A DNA stretch of 64,000 nt from Nonomuraea indica (GTDB taxonomy: Bacteria; Actinomycetota; Actinomycetes; Streptosporangiales; Streptosporangiaceae). Within the stretch, counting starts at the first letter, position 1. Each line of letters begins with the position of its first letter. The notes beneath the pieces were generated by a model. That model was not told where the DNA came from. It saw only the letters and a program-made list of their open reading frames with translations, and ran no database searches. The translations under genes were made by a program, and so were the position numbers. This document shows, one piece after another, positions 7,725 through 17,459 of this stretch. The stretch spans positions 742,825 to 806,824 of the forward strand of contig NZ_KZ559466.1 of assembly GCF_002850745.1 (NCBI RefSeq), read 5' to 3'.

Positions 7725-7746
7725 TCTATAGTGCTAGGACTATAGA
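7725..7746 (+). promoter_or_regulatory. Inverted-repeat operator of the GntR-ABC operon
   Basis: TCTATAG (7725-7731) and CTATAGA (7740-7746) are perfect 7-bp arms around 8 bases, AT-rich in a GC-rich setting, 16 bases before the GntR start. They overlap the likely -10, so the regulator probably represses its own operon here, as YtrA-type regulators do. Confidence 0.6.
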
Positions 7747-7761
7747 TGAATGGAGGGCGCA

Positions 7762-8154
7762 GTGATCGAGTTCCACCTGGACGGCCGGTCGGGCGTCTCG
7801 CCGTACCTGCAGATCGTCCAGCAGGTGCGGCACGCGCTGCGGCTGGGCCTGCTGGACGAGGGTGACCGGCTTCCGACGGTCAAGGAGGTGGTGGCCCGGT
7901 TGGCGATCAACCCCAACACCGTGCTCAAGGCCTATCGGGAGCTCGAACACGAGGGGCTCGTCGCCGCCCGCCCCGGTGTCGGGACGTTCGTCACCCGGAC
8001 GCTCGCCGACGCCTCGCTCGCCGCCCACGCCCCGCTGCGCCAGGAGCTGCGGCGCTGGCTGTCCAGGGCGCGCAGGGCCGGGCTCGACGACGAGAGCATC
8101 GAGGCCCTGTTCATGACCACCTTCCGGACGGCCGCTCGGGAGGACATCGCGTGA
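7762..8154 (+). CDS. GntR-family regulator, YtrA type
   Basis: 130 residues: an N-terminal winged helix (about 1-75; PTVKEVVARLAINPNTVLKAYRELE is the recognition region) and a short helical tail without the large ligand domain of other GntR groups. That build defines the YtrA subfamily, which controls neighbouring ABC exporters. The GTG at 7762 is chosen because GGAGG lies 5 bases upstream; the ATG at 7750 overlaps that site. Its stop overlaps the ABC gene start (GTGA). Confidence 0.88.
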   Translation: MIEFHLDGRSGVSPYLQIVQQVRHALRLGLLDEGDRLPTVKEVVARLAINPNTVLKAYRELEHEGLVAARPGVGTFVTRTLADASLAAHAPLRQELRRWLSRARRAGLDDESIEALFMTTFRTAAREDIA

Positions 8155-9047
8155 GCGCGGTGCTGCGAGCCCGGCACCTGGGCAAGAGGTACAAGCAGCG
8201 CTGGGCGCTGTCCGACTGCACCTTCGAGGTGCCGGCCGGGCACGTGACCGGCCTGGTCGGTCCCAACGGCGCGGGGAAGTCGACACTGCTGAACCTGGCG
8301 GCCGGCATGCTGACGCCGACGTCCGGCACGATCGAGGTGTGCGGCGGCGTGCCCGGAGACGGACCCGCGCAGCTGGCCAAGGTCGGCTTCGTCGCCCAGG
8401 ACACCCCCGTCTACGCCTCCCTGACCGTCGCCGACCACCTGCGCCTGGGCGCCCGGCTCAACCCCGGCTGGGACGACGCCCTGGCACGCCGGCGGATCGA
8501 GCGGCTCGGCCTGGACCCGGACCAGCGGGCCGGGAGGCTCTCGGGCGGTCAGCGCGCCCAGCTCGCCCTCACGCTGGGCATCGCCAAGCGGCCCGAGCTG
8601 CTGATCCTCGACGAGCCGGTCGCCGCCCTGGATCCGCTCGCCCGGCGGGAGTTCCTGCAGGACCTCATGGAGGCCGTCGCCGAGCACGGGCTCAGCGTCA
8701 TCCTGTCGTCCCACCTGGTCGCCGACCTCGAACGGGTCTGCGACCACCTGGTCGTGCTGGTCGCCTCGCAGGTGCGGTTGGCGGGCGCGCTGGACGAGCT
8801 GCTGGCCACGCATCACCGGCTGAGCGGGCCGCGCCGCGACGTCGCCACGCTCCCCGCGGACCAGGAGGTCATCTCCGCCAGCCACACCGACCGGCAGACG
8901 ACGCTGGTCGTCCGCACCGAGGCGCCGATCCTCGACCCGGCCTGGACCGTGAGCGGCCTCACCCTCGAAGACCTCGTGCTGGCCTACCTGGCCCGTCCCG
9001 CCGGCGCCGGCTCCGCCGGTCGCCCCGCCCTGACGGTGCTGCGATGA
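8151..9047 (+). CDS. ABC transporter ATP-binding protein
   Basis: 298 residues with Walker A GPNGAGKST, Q-loop VAQD, signature LSGGQ, Walker B LLILDEP and the H-loop SSH. It powers the membrane protein encoded next. The GTG start overlaps the GntR stop and its own stop overlaps the permease ATG, so the three genes are translated as a unit. YtrA-linked exporters often respond to cell-envelope antibiotics; the substrate cannot be read here. Confidence 0.92.
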   Translation: MSAVLRARHLGKRYKQRWALSDCTFEVPAGHVTGLVGPNGAGKSTLLNLAAGMLTPTSGTIEVCGGVPGDGPAQLAKVGFVAQDTPVYASLTVADHLRLGARLNPGWDDALARRRIERLGLDPDQRAGRLSGGQRAQLALTLGIAKRPELLILDEPVAALDPLARREFLQDLMEAVAEHGLSVILSSHLVADLERVCDHLVVLVASQVRLAGALDELLATHHRLSGPRRDVATLPADQEVISASHTDRQTTLVVRTEAPILDPAWTVSGLTLEDLVLAYLARPAGAGSAGRPALTVLR

Positions 9048-10063
9048 TCTGGCTGACCTGGCGCCAGTTCCGTGTCCAGGCCGCGGCGGCGTACGGCCTG
9101 CTCGCGGTGGCCGTCGCCGCCCTCCTGGTCGCCGGCCGGCCGCTGCCGGGCTCCGGCGTCACGAGGCTCGCCCCGGCCGACGGCACGCTGTACTCCGCCG
9201 GCATCGTGGCGGTGTACGCCCTGCCCGCCCTCGCCGGCGTCTTCTGGGGCGCGCCGCTCGTCAGCCGGGAGCTGGAGACCGGCACCCATCGTCTGGTGTG
9301 GAACCAGGGCGTCACCCGGACCCGGTGGCTGGTCACCAAGGTCGCCGTCATCGGCCTGGCCGCGACGTCCGCGGCCGGGCTGCTCAGCCTCGCGGTCACC
9401 TGGTGGGCCGGTCCCCTCGACGCCGCCAGCCGGCCGGACACGATCCGGCCGGTCGGCGCCGCCATGCCCGACGCCGTGTCCTTCGCCGCGCGGATCTCTC
9501 CGCTCGTGTTCGGCGCGCGCGGGATCGTGCCCGTCGGCCACGCCGCCTTCGCCTTCGTCCTCGGTGTGGCCGCGGGGATCCTGCTGCGCCGCACCGTGCC
9601 CGCCATGGCGGTCACCCTGGTCGTGTTCGCCGCCGTCCAGGTGGCCGTGCCGTTCGCGGTGCGCCCGCATCTGGCCCCGGCGGACCGGCAGACCGTCACC
9701 ATCACCATGGCGAACATCTCGAAGCTGGGCGTGAACGGCACCGAGAGGCTGGAGGAGCTCGCGGTGGCCGGGCCACCGGGCGCCTGGGTCCTGGCCAACG
9801 AGACCGTCGACACCGCCGGACGAGTGGTCGCGGCGCCGTCCTGGGTGGCGGACTGCGCGCGTCCACCGGGTCAGGCCGCCCTCCCCACGGCCGACGAGGC
9901 CTGCTTCGCCAGGCTCGCCGGCCTCGGCTACCGGCAGCGGCTGACCTACCACCCCGCCGGCCGTTTCTGGGCCCTGCAGGGCATCGAGACCGCGCTCTTC
10001 CTCACCCTCGCCGCCCTGCTGACCTGGCTCTGCGTCCGGTGGACCCGCACCCGCCTTCCCTGA
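9044..10063 (+). CDS. ABC transporter permease
   Basis: 339 residues. It begins MIWLTWRQFRVQ, the usual start of actinobacterial ABC-2-like permeases paired with YtrA modules. About six hydrophobic segments are visible, with a large extracytoplasmic loop between about residues 205 and 310. The ATG overlaps the ATPase stop (ATGA). The next gene starts 40 bases later and may be co-transcribed. Confidence 0.85.
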   Translation: MIWLTWRQFRVQAAAAYGLLAVAVAALLVAGRPLPGSGVTRLAPADGTLYSAGIVAVYALPALAGVFWGAPLVSRELETGTHRLVWNQGVTRTRWLVTKVAVIGLAATSAAGLLSLAVTWWAGPLDAASRPDTIRPVGAAMPDAVSFAARISPLVFGARGIVPVGHAAFAFVLGVAAGILLRRTVPAMAVTLVVFAAVQVAVPFAVRPHLAPADRQTVTITMANISKLGVNGTERLEELAVAGPPGAWVLANETVDTAGRVVAAPSWVADCARPPGQAALPTADEACFARLAGLGYRQRLTYHPAGRFWALQGIETALFLTLAALLTWLCVRWTRTRLP

Positions 10064-10103
10064 CCATCCCCTCCCCCATCCCTCCGAAAGGACTGACATC
10101 TCC

Positions 10104-11366
10104 ATGAGTCATGCGACGAACGCGGCCGGACGGCACGGCGCCGGCAGGACGACGGGGAGCCGCGTCCGGCGGCGCGGCCTGGCCGCCGCCGGCGGGCTGC
10201 TCGCCGTGGTGACCGCCGCCGCGCTGGCGTCCGCGCCCGCCTCGGCGACCGTCTCCGCCCCGGCCTCCGTCTCCACCTCCGTCTCCGTCGCGCCCACGCC
10301 GTACCTGCCGAAGCCGACCGGCTCCCAGCCCGTCGGCACCACGAAGCTGTACCTCAAGGACACCTCCCGTCCCGACCCGTGGGTCCCCACGGTGAAGTAC
10401 AGGGAGCTCATGATCTCCCTGTGGTATCCGGCGAAGGCGCCGGGCCGTCACCGGGCGCAGTACATGACGCCCAAGGAGTCCGAGCTCCTGCTCAAGGACG
10501 GAAAGATCACCAGCCTGCCCGCCGACGTGCTGAGCAGGACGCGGACCAACGCCTTCACCGACGCCCGGCCCGCCGGGCGCAAGCGCGCCCTGCCCCTCGT
10601 CGTGCTCTCCCCCGGTCACGGCAAGCCGCGGGCCGAGCTCACCTCCCTCGCCGAGGACCTGGCGAGCCGGGGGTACGTGGTGGCCGCGGTCGACCACACG
10701 TACGAGAACATCGCCACGACCTTCCCGGACGGACGGGTGACCACCTGCGTCACCTGCGAGATGGACAGGACTCCGGCGTGGTGGGAGAAGCTGAGCCACG
10801 GCCGGGCCGCCGACGTCTCCTTCGTGCTCGACCAGCTGACCGGGTCGCGTGCGGCGTGGAAGGGCGCGAGGCTGATCGACCCGTCCAGGATCGCGATGGC
10901 CGGCCACTCCGTGGGCGGAGCGAGCGCCCTCCCGGCCATGGTCAAGGACTCCCGGATCCGCGCCGGCGTCGACGTGGACGGCACCACGGACGCCCCGATC
11001 CCGGAGAGCGGCCTGTCGCGGCCGTTCCTGTTCCTCGGCAGGCAGTCCACGTACACCCCCGGCAGCGGTGAGGCCGCCGCCACCTGGGAGCGGGACTGGA
11101 AGCAGCTCACCGGGTGGAAGCGCTGGCTCCTGGTACGCGGGGCCGAGCACGTGTCCTTCACCGACCTCGGCCTGCTGACCGACCAGCTCGGCATCGACGT
11201 CGGCGCCGACATCGCCGGGGTGCGGGCCATGGAGATCACCCGCCGGTACGTCGCGGCCTTCCTCGACCAGCACCTGCGCGGCAGGCCGCAGCCCCTGCTG
11301 GACGAGCCGTCGGCCCGCTACCCCGAGGTCCTGCACTGCACGGTGGAGACGAAGATCTGCAGGTAG
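10104..11366 (+). CDS. Secreted alpha/beta hydrolase (PAF-acetylhydrolase/cutinase-like)
   Basis: 420 residues. A signal peptide with arginines near residue 20 and a hydrophobic Ala/Leu core ends around ASAPASA. The hydrolase domain has the oxyanion region LSPGHGKPRAEL, nucleophile elbow AGHSVGG, an Asp in GVDVDGT and the catalytic His in AEHVSFTD. The order matches the platelet-activating-factor acetylhydrolase group, which hydrolyses short or oxidised acyl esters and plastics-like esters. It follows the ABC operon and may be unrelated to it. Confidence 0.8.
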   Translation: MSHATNAAGRHGAGRTTGSRVRRRGLAAAGGLLAVVTAAALASAPASATVSAPASVSTSVSVAPTPYLPKPTGSQPVGTTKLYLKDTSRPDPWVPTVKYRELMISLWYPAKAPGRHRAQYMTPKESELLLKDGKITSLPADVLSRTRTNAFTDARPAGRKRALPLVVLSPGHGKPRAELTSLAEDLASRGYVVAAVDHTYENIATTFPDGRVTTCVTCEMDRTPAWWEKLSHGRAADVSFVLDQLTGSRAAWKGARLIDPSRIAMAGHSVGGASALPAMVKDSRIRAGVDVDGTTDAPIPESGLSRPFLFLGRQSTYTPGSGEAAATWERDWKQLTGWKRWLLVRGAEHVSFTDLGLLTDQLGIDVGADIAGVRAMEITRRYVAAFLDQHLRGRPQPLLDEPSARYPEVLHCTVETKICR

Positions 11367-11412
11367 CGGGCCCCTGCGGAATGCCTGGTTCACGAGCGGG
11401 TAACAGAGGCGC

Positions 11413-11790
11413 ATGAGACTACCGCTCGCGCTGCTCGCGCTGGTGCTCGTCACGGGCTGCTCCGTCGACACCAGCGCGCCCGCCCGTACGGTAGAGCGCT
11501 TCCACTCCGCCCTGGCCGCGCAGCAGGACGAGGCCGCGTGCGCGCTGCTCGCCCCGCGCACCGCCGAGAAGCTGCCCGACCCCGGGCAGACGTGCGCCGA
11601 GGCGCTGCGCGCACTGCGGCTGGGCGCGGGCGGCCCCGTCACCGGCGTGCAGGTCTGGGGCGACGAGGCCCAGGTACGGCTCGCCGGCGACACGGTGTTC
11701 CTGCACCGCTTCAGCGACGGCTGGCGGGTCAAGGCCGCCGGCTGCGAGCCGCGGGCCGGCCTCCCCTACGACTGCGAGGTGGAGGACTGA
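11413..11790 (+). CDS. Small lipoprotein, unknown function
   Basis: 125 residues with a clear lipoprotein signal (LVTGC, Cys16). The mature part is a short alpha-beta protein (VERFHSALAAQQDEAACALLAP) resembling NTF2-like extracytoplasmic proteins, with four more cysteines that may form disulfides. Its stop overlaps the start of a tiny membrane protein gene (TGATG), and a DUF6766 gene follows, so the three look like an operon. Function unknown. Confidence 0.75.
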   Translation: MRLPLALLALVLVTGCSVDTSAPARTVERFHSALAAQQDEAACALLAPRTAEKLPDPGQTCAEALRALRLGAGGPVTGVQVWGDEAQVRLAGDTVFLHRFSDGWRVKAAGCEPRAGLPYDCEVED

Positions 11791-11873
11791 TGCGGGTCAT
11801 GTTCACGCTGACGCTGGTCATCATCGTGACCGGGCTGGTGTGGTTCCTCGCCATCGGGCTGGCGCACCTGTGA
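11790..11873 (+). CDS. 27-residue single-pass membrane peptide
   Basis: MRVMFTLTLVIIVTGLVWFL and seven further residues form one transmembrane helix. The ATG overlaps the previous stop (TGATG), and the next gene starts 16 bases on behind GGAGGAGG, which argues that it is translated. No homolog is recognised. Confidence 0.55.
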   Translation: MRVMFTLTLVIIVTGLVWFLAIGLAHL

Positions 11874-11889
11874 GCCGGAGGAGGCGCCG

Positions 11890-12561
11890 ATGAGGCGGAT
11901 CAAGGACAACGCCCTGTCGTTGACGTTCCTGGTCCTGTTCGTGCTGGCGCTGGGCGGGCAGGCGGTGGCGGGCACCTTCCAGTTCAACGACGAGCAGCTG
12001 GTGAGCGGCGGGGAGCCGGTCTCGGTGCTGGAGTACGTGACCTCCTCCAACTTCGCCGTGGACGTGGCGGAGAACTGGCAGTCGGAGTACCTGCAGTTCC
12101 TGCTGTTCATCGTGCTGACGGTCTGGCTGGTGCAGCGGGGCTCGCCCGAGTCCAAGGAGCCCGGCGAGGAGGGCGCCGAGTCCGACCGCCGGCAGCTCAT
12201 CGGCCCGTACGCCCAGGCCGACTCCCCTGCCTGGGCCAAGGTGAAGGGAGTCCGGCTGTGGCTGTACAGCAACTCCCTCGGCCTGGTCATGGGCGCGGTG
12301 TTCCTCGGGTCGTGGCTGGCCCAGTCGGTGGCGGGCCTGGCCCAGTTCAACGCCGACCGGCTGGCCGACCTGCAGGACCCCGTCTCGTGGGGCGGCTACC
12401 TCGGCTCGCCGGAGTTCTGGAACCGGTCGCTGCAGAACTGGCAGTCGGAGCTGCTGGCGGTGCTGTCGATGGTGGTGCTGTCGATCTACCTGCGCCAGCG
12501 GGGGTCACCCGAGTCGAAACCGGTCGGCTCCCCGCACTCGGCGACGGGCGTCGAGGGCTGA
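11890..12561 (+). CDS. DUF6766 family membrane protein
   Basis: 223 residues, about four transmembrane helices in two halves. The halves end with near-identical segments, NWQSEYLQFLLF...QRGSPESK (about residues 61-91) and NWQSELLAVLSM...QRGSPESK (about 181-210), so the protein arose by internal duplication. The family is widespread in actinobacteria and of unknown function. GGAGGAGG precedes the ATG. Its last 76 bases overlap the end of the convergent PLP-enzyme gene. Confidence 0.85.
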   Translation: MRRIKDNALSLTFLVLFVLALGGQAVAGTFQFNDEQLVSGGEPVSVLEYVTSSNFAVDVAENWQSEYLQFLLFIVLTVWLVQRGSPESKEPGEEGAESDRRQLIGPYAQADSPAWAKVKGVRLWLYSNSLGLVMGAVFLGSWLAQSVAGLAQFNADRLADLQDPVSWGGYLGSPEFWNRSLQNWQSELLAVLSMVVLSIYLRQRGSPESKPVGSPHSATGVEG

Positions 12562-13337
12562 CCCACCGGCGGGAAGGGCCGGCCGGTGACGACGGCGACG
12601 ACGCGGGTGCCCGCGGGGAAGGCGCCCTGCCTGATCCGGTCGAGCAGGCCGTACAGCATCTTCGCCACGTACACCTCCTCCACCCCGTGCTCGGCGGCGA
12701 AGGCGGCCAGGGCAGGGGTCGAGCGGGCGTAGCCGCCGAAGTGGTAGTCGAGGTCGATCGACCAGTTGTCCCACACCCGCCCGTAGGCCTCGCGCTGCAG
12801 CCGGGCCACCTCTCCGGCGAGGAAACCCGCCCCCTTCAGCACCGCGAACCCGATGGCCCGCCTGCCGGGCGGCAACCCCGCCGAGATGCCGGCCAGCGTG
12901 CCGCCGGTGCCGACGGGGCAGCAGATCACGTCGTAGTCCTCGGCGATCTCGGCGGGCAGCTCGGCGCAGCCGCGCACGGCCGCGGCGTTGCTGCCGCCCT
13001 CGGGCAGGATCGTCACCTCGCCCCACCGCTCGCGCAACCGCGCCTGCATGTCGGGCGTGTGCTTGAGCCGGTAGGCCGCCCGGTCGAGGTAGGTGAGCGT
13101 CATCCCGAGGGAGGCGGCGTAGGCGAGCGACGGGTTGAGCGGCAGCCTCTCCTCACCGCGGATCACGCCGATCGTCTCGAACCCGTGCCGCGCCCCGGCC
13201 GCGGCGACCGCCCGGATGTGACCGGAGTAGGCGCCGCCGAAGGTGAGCACGCGCGCATGGCCGAGGTTGTGGGCGAGCTTGCGCGCCTTGTTGTCGTCGT
13301 GTTTGACGTAGACCCGGACCGAACCGAGGCCAGGCAC
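12486..13337 (-). CDS. ACC deaminase/D-cysteine desulfhydrase-like PLP enzyme
   Basis: About 283 residues of the tryptophan-synthase-beta fold. The PLP lysine lies in HDDNKARKLAHNL, followed by LTFGGAYSGHIRA and the phosphate-binding VGTGGTLAGI. The family deaminates 1-aminocyclopropane-1-carboxylate or desulfhydrates D-cysteine; motifs alone do not separate the two. The GTG at 13337 has GGAGGAG 6 bases upstream; a GTG at 13370 is in frame without one. The last 35 or so residues (after VVAVVTG) go beyond the usual family end and overlap the DUF6766 gene. galK is divergent. Confidence 0.82.
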   Translation of the reverse strand: MPGLGSVRVYVKHDDNKARKLAHNLGHARVLTFGGAYSGHIRAVAAAGARHGFETIGVIRGEERLPLNPSLAYAASLGMTLTYLDRAAYRLKHTPDMQARLRERWGEVTILPEGGSNAAAVRGCAELPAEIAEDYDVICCPVGTGGTLAGISAGLPPGRRAIGFAVLKGAGFLAGEVARLQREAYGRVWDNWSIDLDYHFGGYARSTPALAAFAAEHGVEEVYVAKMLYGLLDRIRQGAFPAGTRVVAVVTGRPFPPVGQPSTPVAECGEPTGFDSGDPRWRR

Positions 13338-13396
13338 CAGAAGCTCCTCCACGCGCGCTAGTCTACGCACGGGCCTTTGTTGAGGAGTGTTGGGTT

Positions 13397-14518
<1,122 letters not shown>

Positions 14519-14536
14519 GCCGCCGCGGCCCCGGGG

Positions 14537-15373
14537 TCAGCCGTGACGCCCGCCCGGCTGCGGAGCTTCGCCGGGCAGGGGCCGGAGCAGAAGGGTGACG
14601 AACCCCAGGACGTCGCGGTAGCAGCGCAGCCACATGTCACGGTGGTCATGGACGGCCGCGAGCGCCGCGTCGCCGTCGGGGCCGGGGTGGTCGAGCGCCC
14701 AGCGGGTGAGCGTCCCGGTCCAGGACCACTCGTAGTCGTCCCACTCGCCGCGGGTGCTGGTGTGGGCGTAGAGGGTGGCGTATCCGGCCTTCTCCGCCCG
14801 CTCCACCGTGCCCGCGAGGTCGGCGAAGTCGTCCGGTCCGGCCCCGAGCCTGTCCAGCACCTGCTGCGTCGGGTTGCTCTCCCAGAAACCCTCCCCGACC
14901 AGGGCCAGCCCCGAGGGGGCCAGGTGCGGCCGCACCGCGTCCAGGGTCGCGGCCAGCCCGCCGAACGCGTGGGTGGCGCCCACGCACAGCACCAGGTCGT
15001 AGAGCCGGTCGGCGGAAGATCCGCCGGAGGAGACACCGGCGGAGGCGACACCGGCGGAGGCGACACCGGCGGAGGAGAACTCGGCGGCGGGAAGCCGGTG
15101 CAGCCGCAGGCGGCCCGACAGCCCGCGGCGCTCGGCCTGCTCACGAGCCGCGTCGAGAGCGACGTCGGAGAGGTCCACCCCGTCGGCGGTCGCGTCGGGG
15201 TAGAGGGCCAGCGCCCGCATGAGCCACTCGCCCTGCCCGCAGCCGAGGTCGAGGATGCGGGCCCCCGGTGCCAGGTTCGCCCGCCTGAGCAGGCGCTCGA
15301 CGTGCGCGTCGGTGATGGGGGCGGCCACGGGATGGTCTGCGTGGGCGAGGTGGCTGATCAGCTGGCGGTTCAT
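14537..15373 (-). CDS. SAM-dependent methyltransferase
   Basis: 278 residues with the class I motif ILDLGCGQGEWL, acidic VDLSD and LVLCVGATHAFGG. A serine/alanine/glycine/valine stretch between motifs II and IV is encoded by four 15-bp repeats (15022-15081) and looks like a recent in-frame expansion. The ATG at 15373 has GGAAGA 9 bases upstream; a GTG at 15382 is the alternative. The substrate is unknown. Convergent with galK. Confidence 0.82.
   Translation of the reverse strand: MNRQLISHLAHADHPVAAPITDAHVERLLRRANLAPGARILDLGCGQGEWLMRALALYPDATADGVDLSDVALDAAREQAERRGLSGRLRLHRLPAAEFSSAGVASAGVASAGVSSGGSSADRLYDLVLCVGATHAFGGLAATLDAVRPHLAPSGLALVGEGFWESNPTQQVLDRLGAGPDDFADLAGTVERAEKAGYATLYAHTSTRGEWDDYEWSWTGTLTRWALDHPGPDGDAALAAVHDHRDMWLRCYRDVLGFVTLLLRPLPGEAPQPGGRHG
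15022..15081. repeat. Four tandem 15-bp repeats inside the methyltransferase gene
   Basis: Units start at 15022, 15037, 15052 and 15067; the middle two are identical (CGGCGGAGGCGACAC). The length keeps the frame and adds SAGVA-type pentapeptides. Confidence 0.85.
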
Positions 15374-15490
15374 CCCGGCCACTCTTCCGAAACGGCCGCC
15401 CGCCGTGCCACCCGTTTTCCCCGGGCGCCCGGTCGTGTGCGGCCCGTGCCCGGCCTGGGTGCCGCCGCGGCGGTCCAGGCAGGAGCGCGG

Positions 15491-16264
15491 TCAGAGGGGC
15501 GGGAAGCGCGGCGGGCGGCGTTCGAGGAAGCTCGCCACGCCCTCGGCGAAGTCGGGCCGGCCGAACGAGGCGAGCATCTCGCCGATGGCGGTCCTGGCCG
15601 ACTCGGCGAGCGTCACCTCCCAGTCGTGCCACACCTGCCGCTTGATCACCGCCATGGACGCGGGCGAGCTGTGAGCCGCCAGTTCCCGGGCGTACGCCTG
15701 GGCCTCGGCGAGCAGGCGGTCGGCGGGCACCGCCCGGTTGACCAGTCCCAGCTCGTACGCCTCGGCCCCGCTGAAGACCCGGCCCGACAGCAGCAGGTCC
15801 ATCGCCCGCTGCTGCCCGACGAGGCGGGGCAGCACCCACGACAGGCCGTACTCCGCGATGAGGCCGCGCCGGGCGAAGGCGGTGGTCCACTTGGCGTCGT
15901 CGGCGGTGAACACCAGGTCGCAGACGAGCGCGTGCACCATGCCCAGCCCGGCGCAGGCGCCGTTGACCGCGGCGACCACCGGCTTGCCGAGCGTGGTCGG
16001 GAAGGTGTTGGGCCGCGGGTCGGGCTCCTCGGCGTAGGCGCCGCTCTGGATGGCGCCGAGCGTCTCGAAGTCGGCGCCGGCGCAGAAGCCCTTGCCCGCC
16101 CCCGTCACCACCACGGCCCGCACGCCCGGGTCCTTGCCGGCCTCCTCCAGCAGGTCGAAGTAACGCCGCCCCAGCGCGTCCGTCCAGGCGTTGAGCCGGT
16201 CGGGGCGATTGAAGGTCAACGTCAGCACGCCCTGGTCGAGCGAGGAGAGCACGAGTTCGTCCAT
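15491..16264 (-). CDS. Enoyl-CoA hydratase/isomerase family protein
   Basis: About 257 residues of the crotonase fold. The CoA/oxyanion segments are GKGFCAGADFETLG and NGACAGLGMVHALVCDLVFTADDA, with LPRLVGQQRAMDLLLSGRVFSGAEAYELGLVN after them. The first catalytic Glu of true hydratases is not evident (ACAGLGM instead of ..GxGxE), so isomerase or another crotonase activity is possible. The start MDELVLSS at 16264 fits the family. The NO synthase gene ends 40 bases upstream in the same direction. Confidence 0.83.
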   Translation of the reverse strand: MDELVLSSLDQGVLTLTFNRPDRLNAWTDALGRRYFDLLEEAGKDPGVRAVVVTGAGKGFCAGADFETLGAIQSGAYAEEPDPRPNTFPTTLGKPVVAAVNGACAGLGMVHALVCDLVFTADDAKWTTAFARRGLIAEYGLSWVLPRLVGQQRAMDLLLSGRVFSGAEAYELGLVNRAVPADRLLAEAQAYARELAAHSSPASMAVIKRQVWHDWEVTLAESARTAIGEMLASFGRPDFAEGVASFLERRPPRFPPL

Positions 16265-16304
16265 AGGCCAACCGAACCATGTTCTGGCCGACGGCGGCAA
16301 GCGG

Positions 16305-17459
16305 TCACTTGTGGCGGACGAAGGCGGGCGTGAGGAACGGGTTGTCGTAGTAGCGGTGGAAGACGGGCGTGACCCCGCCCGAGATCGGCGGGACGATCCA
16401 CGACCAGTCCGCCGGGCACACCCGGCCGGCCTTCTCCTCCTTCGCCAGGTGGGTGAGGAAGCGCGCGGCCTCGGTGTGGTGGTCGGTCATCGTGACCCCC
16501 GCCCGCTCGAACGAGTGCAGCACCGCCACGTTCAGCTCCACCAGGGCGTGGTCGCGCCACAGCGACCGCTCGGTCGAGACGTCGAGGCCGAGGTGCCGGG
16601 CCACCACGGGGAGCTGGTCGTAGCGGTCGGCGTCGGCGAGGTTGCGGGCGCCGATCTCCGCCCCCATGTACCAGCCGTTGAACGGCGCGCACGGGTAGCA
16701 GATCCCGCCGATCTCCAGGCACAGGTCGGAGATGGCCGGCACGGCGTGCCAGCGCAGCCCCAGCTCCTCGAACCACGGGTAGTGCGGATGCGCCAGCGGC
16801 ACCTCCAGCACGGCGTCGCCGGGCAGCGTGCACAGCAGCGGCTCGGCCGCGGCGCCGCCCTGCGCGCCGCCGGAGCGGACCACCAGGGGGAGCACGTCGA
16901 ACCGGCCGCCCCGGCCGCCCCGCCAGCCGAGGGCCCGCGCCATGTCCGTGAAGTCCGCGTAGCGGGGGTCGCCGACGACCGACCCGTCGCTGCCGCGGTA
17001 CCCGGCGTAGCGGATGAGCTGCTCGTTCAGCACCCTGGGGGCGGGGCGGCCGGGCGCGTCGGGGGCGAAGACGGTGATCGTGGGCCGGATCCGGCCGCCG
17101 TTCGTCGCCTCGCGCAGGTGGTTCACGCACTCGACGGCCACGCCCTCGGCGCCGCTCACCTGCCGCAGGTCGCGCACCTTGAGCGAGCGCCAGTAAAGCC
17201 GCCCGATGCACCGGTTGCTGTTGCGCCAGGCGACCCGCGCGCCGAACTGGAGCTCGTCGAAGGTGTGGACGTAGGTGCCGAAGCGCGAGACGTCGCGGGC
17301 GACCTCCCGCAGCCGGGCGTTCGGGTCGCCGGCGGAGGGGTTCTCCTCGTGGAACAACCTGATGAAGCGCTCGGCCTCACGGATGTCGATGGTGCGCTCG
17401 ATGAGCGTCTGCACGGCGATGGAGTCGAAGGGACGCAGGGACCTGATCCAGGTACGCAC
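16305..17459 (-). CDS. nos: Bacterial nitric oxide synthase (oxygenase domain)
   Basis: About 384 residues, the size of stand-alone bacterial NOS. The heme-thiolate motif is WRNSNRCIGRLYW (Cys near residue 84), and the substrate Glu lies in FNGWYMGAEIGARN. It oxidises L-arginine to citrulline and NO using electrons from outside reductases; no reductase domain is present. The GTG start at 17459 is set by length and family alignment; in-frame ATGs at 17555 and 17633 would add low-complexity sequence. A promoter-like inverted repeat (CCTTACAG/TTACAAGG) lies near 17650-17665. Confidence 0.88.
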   Translation of the reverse strand: MRTWIRSLRPFDSIAVQTLIERTIDIREAERFIRLFHEENPSAGDPNARLREVARDVSRFGTYVHTFDELQFGARVAWRNSNRCIGRLYWRSLKVRDLRQVSGAEGVAVECVNHLREATNGGRIRPTITVFAPDAPGRPAPRVLNEQLIRYAGYRGSDGSVVGDPRYADFTDMARALGWRGGRGGRFDVLPLVVRSGGAQGGAAAEPLLCTLPGDAVLEVPLAHPHYPWFEELGLRWHAVPAISDLCLEIGGICYPCAPFNGWYMGAEIGARNLADADRYDQLPVVARHLGLDVSTERSLWRDHALVELNVAVLHSFERAGVTMTDHHTEAARFLTHLAKEEKAGRVCPADWSWIVPPISGGVTPVFHRYYDNPFLTPAFVRHK

